Assembly: GCA_021827465.1 (NCBI GenBank)
Contig: JAKAVX010000095.1
Span: forward strand, 1-8,065
Length of the DNA: 8,065 nt
Direction: 5' to 3'
Source: Deltaproteobacteria bacterium
Lineage (GTDB): Bacteria; Desulfobacterota_B; Binatia; Binatales; Binataceae
Made by a program: the position numbers and the translations under genes. Every line of letters starts with the position of its first letter. Within the stretch, counting starts at the first letter, position 1. The notes beneath the pieces were generated by a model. The model searched no databases. It was not told the DNA's origin and saw nothing but the letters and a program-made list of their open reading frames with translations. Shown here one piece after another: positions 1 to 5,787 of this stretch.

Positions 1-1
1 G

Positions 2-769
2 CGCGACGGCGGCGGCGTCAGGATGGTCGGCAACAAAACCGGGAAGGATATCACCGCCGACATGCACGCGTTTGCGGAGCGCCGCGTCCAGGCGCTCGGC
101 GCCGAACGGCTCAGCGGGTACGTGCTCAAGAAGGATTCGCCAAGCTGCGGGATGGAACGGGTCCGCGTTTACGGAAAGAGCGGGATGCCCTCGCGCGACG
201 GCGTGGGACTGTTCGCCGCGGCCCTGATGCGGCGTTATCCGAATCTCCCGGTCGAAGAGGAAGGACGTCTCAAGGATTCGGTCCTGCGGGAAAACTTTAT
301 TGAGCGGGTCTTCGCGTACCGCCGGCTCGCCGATCTGTTCGACGGGCGATGGACGGTCGGAGGTCTGGTCGCGTTTCACACCGCGCACAAGCTAATCCTT
401 ATGGCGCATTCGCCCAAAGCGTACGCGGAGCTTGGCAAATACGTCGCCAACGCCAAGAAGACGCCGCGCGCCGAGGTGCGAGAGACCTACGAACGCGAAT
501 TCATGCACGCGCTTTCGAAAATCGCGACGCGCGCGCGCCACGTCAACGTGATGCATCACATGGCCGGCTATTTGCGGGGGCATCTGGACGCCGACTCACG
601 CCGCGAACTGCTCGCGCTTACCGAGGACTACTGCGCCGCGATGGTGCCACTGGTCGTGCCTCTCACGCTTTTTCGTCATTACGTGCGCCGGTTCGATATC
701 GCCTATCTGAAGGGGCAGCTCTATCTCGAACCGCATCCGAAGGAGCTGATGCTCAGAAATCACGTCTAG
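2..769 (+). CDS. DUF523-DUF1722 (TudS/YbgA-type) protein, 5' end cut by window edge
   Basis: The reading frame is open to the left edge. The codons before the first ATG (position 23) read RDGGGVR, which fits the family, so the true start lies outside the window and roughly the first 60-80 residues are missing. Residue numbers here count from that ATG. The end of the DUF523 domain is visible, with its hallmark KKDSPSCG (about 36-43). DUF523 includes thiouracil desulfidases (TudS), whose [4Fe-4S] cluster is held by cysteines; Cys42 is a likely ligand and the others would be upstream. From about 115 to 245 follows a DUF1722 (YbgA) domain, with HTAHK, MHHMAGYLRG and the C-terminal VVPLTLFRHYVRRF, YLEPHP and LRNH. 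The domain assignment is firm. Desulfidase activity is inference from the family, and the DUF1722 role is unknown. It is convergent with the Hsp70 gene, 10 bp from that gene's expected stop. Confidence 0.9.
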   Translation, partial: RDGGGVRMVGNKTGKDITADMHAFAERRVQALGAERLSGYVLKKDSPSCGMERVRVYGKSGMPSRDGVGLFAAALMRRYPNLPVEEEGRLKDSVLRENFIERVFAYRRLADLFDGRWTVGGLVAFHTAHKLILMAHSPKAYAELGKYVANAKKTPRAEVRETYEREFMHALSKIATRARHVNVMHHMAGYLRGHLDADSRRELLALTEDYCAAMVPLVVPLTLFRHYVRRFDIAYLKGQLYLEPHPKELMLRNHV

Positions 770-779
770 CGCGGGCGTT

Positions 780-2027
780 TCAATTCCAGCCCAAGGCGCG
801 CAGGGCGAGTCCGCGCGCGACCGACGTGAACTCGCTGCCCATCCGTATTTTTTTCCGCTCCGAAGCGTTCGGCGAAGATTTGCCGAACGGCGGGGACGAA
901 CGAAGAACCGCCCGCAAGGAATACCGCGTCCACGTCGCGCGCCTGAATTTCCACCGACGCCATCAGGCGATCCACGGCGTCGCGTATCGCGCCGAGCGCG
1001 CGCGCGATCCATCGCTCGAACTCGCCGCGCGCCGCATCCTTTTGGATCGACGCCGGAGGATTGACGAACGCGAAATGCGCCGTGTCAGCCGCGGACAAGT
1101 CTATTTTCGTGTCCTCGACCGCCTTGAAGAGCATGTAGCCGAGATCGTCCTCGACGATATGAAGCAGGCCCGCGATTTTCTCCGGTTCGAGCGCGGTCCG
1201 CTCGAGCGCTCTGAGCCGCGCGATCGCGGCTGGCGCTTTCAGCACCGACAGGTAATGCCATCGCTCGAGCCGCGTCCGAGTTCGGGCGCAACCAGATGGC
1301 GGACGATCCGGCCGTCGAAGGCGTCGCCGGCGAGCGCCACGCCCTCGTTGCCGAGAATTTCGTACCTCGGTTGCGCGCTGTGGCCCTGCTCGGCGGGAAT
1401 TATCCTGACCAGCGAGAAGTCACTGGTGCCTCCGCCGAAATCTCCCACCAGCACCGTTTCTTCGCGGCTGATTTGCGCGCCGTAATGACATGCCGCCGCG
1501 ACCGGTTCGTATTCGAAACGGAAATTGTGCCATCCGCCGCGCCGAAGCCCGATCTCCAGGCGATCCAGCGCGAGGCGTTCGTCGGCCTCGTCGTCGGAAC
1601 CGGCGAAACGGACGGGGCGTCCGACCACGACGTTGTCGGGCAACTCGCCGAATTGCTCTTTGGCGGCGGTTCTGAGCGCGCGCGCCATCGGCGCGAGAAG
1701 ATCTTCGAGCGAAAATGAGTCGCCCATGATCGTCGTGGAGCGAAACGAGCGGTCGGCGAGAAACGATTTGAGCGACTGGACGAAGCGTCCGGCGGCTCCT
1801 GAATCGAGATAGCGAGCGACCGCCTCCGCGCCGACATACGCGGTCCGTTCGCGCTCCTCCGTGTCGGCGGGGAAGAAAAGCACCGAGCGCATCGTCTCCG
1901 ACTCGCCGGTCGCGGGAGCGGATGCGGGAAAGCGCGCAAGCTCTATCGATCCGTCGGCGCGGACAACGGCCACTGAACTGTTGCTGGTGCCGAAGTCGAG
2001 GCCGGCGGCTATGGGCTTTGCCGTCAT
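780..2027 (-). pseudogene. Hsp70-family (YegD-like) ATPase, frameshifted
   Basis: This encodes a short Hsp70/actin-fold ATPase of the YegD type, with no DnaK-style substrate-binding domain; the family's cellular role is poorly known. The start ATG (2025-2027) has a GGAGG five bases upstream. The first 254 residues are normal: phosphate-1 loop DFGTSNSS (11-18), VGRPVRF (135-141), EPVAAA (174-179), and phosphate-2 loop GDFGGGTSD (195-203). After LGRGS the frame runs to a TGA at 1239-1241. The family sequence resumes in another frame as LERWHYLSVLKAP (from 1269 leftwards) and continues to the adenosine motif FLAGGSSFVPAV. From memory, homologues carry about 17-19 more residues between these two blocks, so a stretch of 3k+1 bases appears deleted. 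A second shift sits at 848-854, where seven A replace an expected six; correcting it gives MGSEFTSVARGLALRALGWN and a stop at 780-782. An expressed split form is possible, but decay is likelier. Confidence 0.8.
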
Positions 2028-2032
2028 CTTTT

Positions 2033-2037
2033 CCTCC
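2033..2037 (-). promoter_or_regulatory. Shine-Dalgarno of the Hsp70-like gene
   Basis: On the minus strand this reads GGAGG, followed by AAAAG and then ATG at 2027. It fixes the start at this ATG rather than at the upstream TTG (2084) or ATG (2063) codons of the same open frame, which have no comparable signal and would add residues before the family's N terminus. Confidence 0.65.
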
Positions 2038-2055
2038 AACGAATTTGAGGACGTG

Positions 2056-2084
2056 AGACTCATCGTTTGGCGCGTCCCTGTCAA
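2056..2084 (-). promoter_or_regulatory. possible promoter of the Hsp70-like gene
   Basis: The minus strand carries a perfect TTGACA (2079-2084) about 52 bases upstream of the ATG. The hexamers 16-18 bases further on (for example GAGTCT at 2056-2061) match a sigma-70 -10 box poorly, and there is no sigma-32-like CCCCAT box. The -35-like element alone is weak evidence. Confidence 0.2.
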
Positions 2085-2226
2085 CGTCGCGCGTTTGGGA
2101 ATAAGCTCGCCAAGGTCTTTGGATGTCCGGAAAACGCGCTTCAGACGCCGCTCTTTTCATCCTTCCAGCGGAAATTCCCAGGGATACGGACCAGAGCCTT
2201 GCGCTGAACGTCTCGCGCATCACCGC

Positions 2227-2247
2227 GCGATCGATTAATTTGATCGC
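2227..2247. repeat. AT-centred inverted repeat, possible operator
   Basis: GCGATC (2227-2232) and GATCGC (2242-2247) flank a nine-base AT-rich spacer, in the divergent intergenic region 34 bp upstream of the TTG start of the cobalamin-binding-protein gene. Its size and placement would suit a dimeric repressor site, but a GATC-containing six-base arm can arise by chance. I see nothing else clear in the 2028-2280 gap, and no cobalamin riboswitch. Confidence 0.25.
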
Positions 2248-2264
2248 AGTGATTGCCCGCCAGC

Positions 2265-2270
2265 GAGGTG
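2265..2270 (+). promoter_or_regulatory. Shine-Dalgarno supporting the TTG start at 2281
   Basis: GAGGTG lies ten bases upstream of the TTG. An in-frame TGA at 2269-2271 overlaps it and blocks any longer start, so TTG 2281 is the only initiation codon that keeps the conserved N terminus RIVTLLPSATE. Confidence 0.5.
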
Positions 2271-2280
2271 ACGCCGCATC

Positions 2281-3207
2281 TTGCCTTCCCAGCGAATAGT
2301 GACTCTGCTCCCGAGCGCCACCGAAATAGTATGCGCGCTCGGCTTCGAAGATCAGCTCGTCGGTCGCTCCCATGAATGTGATTACCCGCCGTCAATTACG
2401 AAGCTTCCGGCGTTGACCGCGCCCACGTTCAACGTCGAGGGCACGAGCGTGGAGATCGACGAGCGAGTCAGGGATATCGTCGGCCGGGCGCTTTCGGTCT
2501 ACCGGATCGACGCCGCGACGCTTGCGGAGGTGCGTCCCGACTTGATCATCACGCAGTCGCAATGCGACGTTTGCGCGGTCAGCATGAGCGAAGTCGAGGC
2601 TGCGGTCTCTCGATGGACCGGCACGCGTCCCACGATCGTCTCACTCGCGCCGTACCGCCTCGCGGACGTATGGAAGGATATCGAGACCGTGGCGACGGCG
2701 CTCGGCGCGGCGGAGCGCGGAGTGGAACTGGCGGGCAGGCTGAAGCAGCGATGCGCCGCGATCGAAAAGTGCGCGGCGATGCTTTCGGAGCGTCCCGGCG
2801 TCGCGTGTATCGAGTGGATCGAGCCGTTGATGGGCGCGGGAAACTGGATGCCCGAGATGGTCGCGATGGCCGGCGCGTTCAGCGTTTTCGGCAAAAGCGG
2901 AGAGCATTCGCCCTACGTCGCGTTCGAGGAACTCGCGCGCCGCGACCCGGATATCGTGATTATCGCGCCGTGCGGCTTTGCTATCGAGCGCACGATGAAG
3001 GAGTTTGCGCTCCTTCAGAGCAAGCCGGCGTGGGCCGGGATGAAGGCGGTTCGCGATGGGCGTGTGTTTGTCGCGGACGGCAACCAGTATTTCAACCGCT
3101 CGGGACCGCGGCTGGTTGATTCGCTAGAGATCCTGGCCGAGATTGTCCATCCCGAGGCCTTCCACTTCGGCCACGAAGGAAGCGCCTGGCGCCGCATCGG
3201 CGGTTGA
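2281..3207 (+). CDS. cobalamin-binding, BtuF-like periplasmic-binding-fold protein without signal peptide
   Basis: This 308-residue protein has the two-lobed helical-backbone metal-receptor fold of BtuF/FecB. It belongs to the family annotated as cobalamin-binding protein, which is often encoded away from transporter genes. Recognisable parts are TLLPSATEIVCALG (8-21), VGRSHECDYP (27-36), the cysteine-rich TQSQCDVCAVS (91-101), CIEWIEPLMGAGNWMPEMV (176-194), DIVIIAPCGF (224-233) and DGNQYFNRSGPRLVDSLEILA (266-286) with HPE after it. Length is normal for the family. There is no N-terminal hydrophobic segment or lipobox, so it should be cytoplasmic as encoded. That is usual for this subfamily and argues against a simple importer-receptor role. 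It starts with TTG. The nearest importer genes are only remnants at the right edge. Fold and family are firm; the natural ligand is inferred. Confidence 0.88.
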   Translation: MPSQRIVTLLPSATEIVCALGFEDQLVGRSHECDYPPSITKLPALTAPTFNVEGTSVEIDERVRDIVGRALSVYRIDAATLAEVRPDLIITQSQCDVCAVSMSEVEAAVSRWTGTRPTIVSLAPYRLADVWKDIETVATALGAAERGVELAGRLKQRCAAIEKCAAMLSERPGVACIEWIEPLMGAGNWMPEMVAMAGAFSVFGKSGEHSPYVAFEELARRDPDIVIIAPCGFAIERTMKEFALLQSKPAWAGMKAVRDGRVFVADGNQYFNRSGPRLVDSLEILAEIVHPEAFHFGHEGSAWRRIGG

Positions 3208-3226
3208 GCGCTCTGCGAACGGAGAA

Positions 3227-3253
3227 CCGGTACCGGCTTCGCTGTCGCGAAGC
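3227..3253. repeat. palindrome plus short hairpin after the cobalamin-binding-protein gene
   Basis: CCGGTACCGG (3227-3236) is a perfect 10-bp palindrome. It runs directly into a hairpin made of GCTTCGC (3236-3242), loop TGTC and GCGAAGC (3247-3253). The hairpin lies about 30 bp after the stop codon and could slow or end transcription, but no T-run follows it. Confidence 0.45.
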
Positions 3254-3254
3254 T

Positions 3255-3306
3255 GTCCGAGATCCTTCGACTTCGTTCGCGTTGCTCACTTCGCTCAGGA
3301 TGACGG
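3255..3306. repeat. REP-like intergenic repeat with ATCCT/AGGAT ends
   Basis: The outer arms GAGATCCTTCGACTTCG and CTTCGCTCAGGATGACG are imperfect inverted copies (ATCCT 3262-3266 with AGGAT 3297-3301) around a GC-rich centre. The edge sequences (read on the minus strand as GTCATCCTGAGCGAAG and CGAAGTCGAAGGATCT) match, from memory, a dispersed intergenic repeat common in many environmental bacterial genomes. Only one copy is in this window, so its repeat status rests on that memory. Confidence 0.55.
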
Positions 3307-3345
3307 AAAAACAAGTCGAGGCCTACCGTCACGGTCGGCTCCGAT

Positions 3346-3368
3346 GGCGCGCCTTGGCGAGGCGCGCC
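3346..3368. terminator. strong GC hairpin between convergent genes, possible bidirectional terminator
   Basis: GGCGCGCCT (3346-3354), loop TGGCG, AGGCGCGCC (3360-3368) gives a perfect 9-bp stem. It lies between the 3' ends of two convergent genes, where a bidirectional terminator is expected. No T-run flanks it on either strand, so it is not a classic intrinsic terminator. Confidence 0.35.
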
Positions 3369-3375
3369 TCGGCGA
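3346..3375. repeat. 15-bp tandem duplication
   Basis: GGCGCGCCTTGGCGA (3346-3360) is followed at once by GGCGCGCCTCGGCGA (3361-3375), with 14 of 15 bases the same. Because the unit starts with the self-complementary GGCGCGCC, the duplication itself creates the hairpin described at 3346-3368. Confidence 0.75.
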
Positions 3376-3421
3376 ACGCAAGGATAGCCGCTCATGCACT
3401 ACTCGAGTGCAGTGTCTTCGC

Positions 3422-4330
3422 CTACTCGAGGTAGCGGAGGCCTTCGCGAAGCGGCGTCAGCCGGACGCCGAATTCCTTCATCAGCGGTTCGATATTGCAC
3501 ACGCTGTCGGCGGTGACGAACGTTACCGCGTCGCGCGAGAGAACCGGCTTCGGCAGTTTCTCCATCACGGCGCCCGCAAGCCGCATCAATCCCTCCGGCA
3601 CGTGAACGATTGGTCTTTGGCGGCCGGTCACTTCCATCACGACGCCGATCAGTTCGTCGAAAGTCATCGCGTCGGGACCTCCGACGTCGTAGGCGCCGTT
3701 TCGGCCCTTGCCGGCGAGCGCGAGTTCGACGCACGCCGCAAGGTCGTCAACCATGACAGGTTGAAGCTTCTGTTTTCCCGTGCCGGGGACGGCGAATACC
3801 GGGACGAAGCGAAGCACCTTCGCGATATTGTTTATCACCTTGTCTTCGGGGCCATAGACGAGCGACGGACGGAAGATCGTGTAATCCAGTCCCGAGTCGC
3901 GAATCGCACGCTCCGCCATCCCCTTGGCGCGAAAGCCCGGATGGGCCGAGGCTTCGTCGGCCGATACGCCGCTTATATAGATGAAGCGCTGCGCGCCGGC
4001 GTTTTTCGCAGCCTCGATGAGTGCGAGAGTTCCGCGATAATCGACGCGCTCGAAGGTGAGCCCGCGCGCCGGATTCTCAATCGGATAGCCTTCGAACTGG
4101 ACCGCGTTGACGACGGCGCTCGCGTCTTTCAGCGCGGGCGCGAGCGATGACGGTTCGGTGACCTCGGCCTTGACGAACTCGACGCCGGGAACTGAAAGGC
4201 GCTTTCGCGCGAGCTCGGGAGAGCGGCTTAATCCGCGGATATTCCAGCCTTGCGCCGCCGCGAGCCGGCGGATGATCGCGCGGCCGATAAATCCGGAGCC
4301 GCCCGCAATCACAACGGTCCTTTGTTCCAT
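3422..4330 (-). CDS. NAD(P)-binding atypical SDR, NDUFA9-like
   Basis: The protein has 302 residues, a Rossmann-fold member of the atypical short-chain dehydrogenase/reductases related to the complex I accessory subunit NDUFA9 and to NAD-dependent epimerases. The dinucleotide loop is GGSGFIG (10-16), preceded by the beta strand TVVIA. FIYISGVSA (116-124) ends the fourth strand, and YTIFRPSLVYGPED (150-163) and PVMVDDLAACVELAL (191-205) are typical. The classic YxxxK catalytic tyrosine is absent: the segment near Lys136 reads HPGFRAKGMAE, as in atypical SDRs. It may therefore bind NAD(P) structurally or act on quinones or lipids rather than be a standard dehydrogenase; this is inference. The frame is open for 64 more codons upstream, but that part lacks family character, so ATG 4330 is chosen. 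It is last in the minus-strand cluster, 74 bp after the hydantoinase gene. Confidence 0.87.
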   Translation of the reverse strand: MEQRTVVIAGGSGFIGRAIIRRLAAAQGWNIRGLSRSPELARKRLSVPGVEFVKAEVTEPSSLAPALKDASAVVNAVQFEGYPIENPARGLTFERVDYRGTLALIEAAKNAGAQRFIYISGVSADEASAHPGFRAKGMAERAIRDSGLDYTIFRPSLVYGPEDKVINNIAKVLRFVPVFAVPGTGKQKLQPVMVDDLAACVELALAGKGRNGAYDVGGPDAMTFDELIGVVMEVTGRQRPIVHVPEGLMRLAGAVMEKLPKPVLSRDAVTFVTADSVCNIEPLMKEFGVRLTPLREGLRYLE

Positions 4331-4342
4331 CGCTATGGCAAG

Positions 4343-4347
4343 CCTCC
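4343..4347 (-). promoter_or_regulatory. GGAGG upstream of the SDR start
   Basis: The minus strand has GGAGG twelve bases before ATG 4330, longer than the usual spacing. No in-frame start codon lies between them, so the signal still favours ATG 4330 over the upstream extension. Confidence 0.35.
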
Positions 4348-4404
4348 GGTGAAATCGGCGTCGCTCGCGGCGAGTCGCGGACGATGCGCAGGGCTGGGCG
4401 GGAT

Positions 4405-5781
4405 TCAGGAGCGGTTTTCGGAATAGGGCGCGCGCACCAGGAATTTCCCGCGTCCCGGACGCGCCTCGCTCGTGCGATCGGTCACGATAATCTCGCCGCG
4501 CGAAATCGTGACCCTGGGCCATCCCGTGACCTCGAAGCCCTCGAACGGATCGTAGTCGGCCCGCGAATGCATGTCGCCGGCACGAATCACAACCTTCGCG
4601 TCCGGATCGAAGACGACGAGGTCAGCGTCCGCGCCGTCGATTATCGCACCCTTGCGCGGATAAAGCCCGAAGATTTGCGCCGGATTCGAGGCCACCAGTT
4701 CGACCATCCGCTCCAACGTTATCCGGCCCTTCGCGACGCCCTCCGAGAAGAGCATCGGAACAAGGGTTTCCAGGTTCGACATCCCGGGCGGAATCCGCGT
4801 GAAGCGGTCGGCTGCGGTCTTCCGTTCACGCGTCCAACTGCAATGGTCGGTCGCGACCACGTCAACCGTGCCGTCGGCAATCGCCTCCCATAGCGCTTCG
4901 ATATCGTCGCGGCTTCGAAGCGGAGGATATCCGACGTAGCGCTCGCCGCCGGGTTCGAGGAATTTTTCCTCGGTCAGGTAGAGATAGATGGGCCGGGTTT
5001 CCGCGAGAACCCTGCGTCCTTCGGCGCGGGCGCGGCGGATTTCACGGATCGCGGCGGCGCTCGAAAGATGCACGAAATACGCCGCGGCTCCCGTCATTTC
5101 GGTCATCTTGAGCGCGCGCGCGACCGCGGCCGCCTCCGAAAGCGGCGGACGGCTCGCGGCAAAGTGCGCGACTCCGGCCCGTCCCGATGAAAGCAGCCGC
5201 TCGGTGCAGTAGCCGATCAGATGCTGGTCCTCGGCATGGATCGTGAGCAGTCCACGCGCTTCGGCCGAGGCGGCGAACGCGCGAAGAAAATCGCGCACGC
5301 GCTCCTCGAACCCGCGCATCATGAAGATCTTGAAACTGCTGATGCCGCGCTCGACCATCCGGCCGATCTCGGCCACGGCCGCAGTGCTCGGATCGAGGAT
5401 TGCGACGTGGAATCCGTAGTCGATTATCGCCCGCCCGCGCGCCTTGTCGTCCCATCGCGAGACCGCCTCGGCGAGTGAGCCGCCTTCGGACTGAAACGCA
5501 TAGTCGATGATGGTTGTTACGCCGCCGGCTGCGGCTGCGGCGGTGCCCGACTCGAAATCGTCAGCCGTGTGCGAGCCGAACATCTCGGCGTCCAGATGAG
5601 TGTGCGGATCGATCGCGCCCGGCAGAAGAAACATGCCGCGCGCGTCGATAGTATGTGAGGCTTCTTCGAGCGTGCCCGGCGCCGCGACCTTTGCGATTCG
5701 CGCGTCCCTGACGCCGATATCGGCCGGCCTGGTGCCGGAGGGCGTTACCGCCCGCGCGCCGATTACGGCGAGATCGAGCAT
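4405..5781 (-). CDS. dihydropyrimidinase/D-hydantoinase-type cyclic amidohydrolase
   Basis: The 458-residue product is a full-length cytosolic amidohydrolase of the dihydropyrimidinase, hydantoinase and allantoinase group, which opens cyclic amide rings. All binuclear metal ligands are visible: HxH in DPHTHLD (His60, His62), the lysine expected to be carboxylated in SSFKIFMM (Lys151), His182 in IHAED, His238 in HLSSA and Asp312 in ATDHCSW. ETRPIYLYL (261-269) matches the region after the fifth strand, and DADLVVFDPD (385-394) belongs to the C-terminal beta-sandwich. The true substrate (dihydrouracil, a hydantoin or another cyclic amide) cannot be told. No dihydropyrimidine dehydrogenase, carbamoylase or beta-ureidopropionase gene is adjacent. 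The start lies 6 bp after the metallophosphoesterase stop with no Shine-Dalgarno, which suggests translational coupling. Confidence 0.92.
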   Translation of the reverse strand: MLDLAVIGARAVTPSGTRPADIGVRDARIAKVAAPGTLEEASHTIDARGMFLLPGAIDPHTHLDAEMFGSHTADDFESGTAAAAAGGVTTIIDYAFQSEGGSLAEAVSRWDDKARGRAIIDYGFHVAILDPSTAAVAEIGRMVERGISSFKIFMMRGFEERVRDFLRAFAASAEARGLLTIHAEDQHLIGYCTERLLSSGRAGVAHFAASRPPLSEAAAVARALKMTEMTGAAAYFVHLSSAAAIREIRRARAEGRRVLAETRPIYLYLTEEKFLEPGGERYVGYPPLRSRDDIEALWEAIADGTVDVVATDHCSWTRERKTAADRFTRIPPGMSNLETLVPMLFSEGVAKGRITLERMVELVASNPAQIFGLYPRKGAIIDGADADLVVFDPDAKVVIRAGDMHSRADYDPFEGFEVTGWPRVTISRGEIIVTDRTSEARPGRGKFLVRAPYSENRS

Positions 5782-5787
5782 CGCGGG

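Noticed and set aside
349..1485. A long + strand open frame (378 codons) overlapping the DUF1722 gene and the Hsp70-like gene
   Set aside because: It is Arg/Ala/Ser-rich with no recognisable motif and runs antisense to a clear Hsp70 coding region; high GC makes such frames common.
1969..1975. GCCACTG, which resembles the core of the B12 box of cobalamin riboswitches
   Set aside because: It lies inside the Hsp70-like coding region, about 300 bp from the cobalamin-binding-protein gene, with no other riboswitch elements around it.
1420..2373. A 317-codon minus-strand frame spanning the Hsp70 start and the divergent intergenic region
   Set aside because: Its 3' half is the Hsp70 gene read in a wrong frame, and its 5' part overlaps the start of the cobalamin-binding-protein gene; composition is Arg-rich and no family is recognised.
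3401..3408. ACTCGAGT palindrome near the SDR stop as a terminator or site
   Set aside because: Only eight bases with no loop or T-run; palindromes this short with CTCGAG recur by chance in this GC-rich sequence.
3143..4150. A + strand frame of 335 codons across the convergent spacer and the SDR gene
   Set aside because: It is antisense to the SDR with its clear Rossmann motif and passes through palindromic repeats; no protein family signal.
4331..4522. A 64-codon N-terminal extension of the SDR
   Set aside because: It is Arg-rich, overlaps the end of the hydantoinase gene, and lacks family similarity, while ATG 4330 begins right before the Rossmann beta strand.
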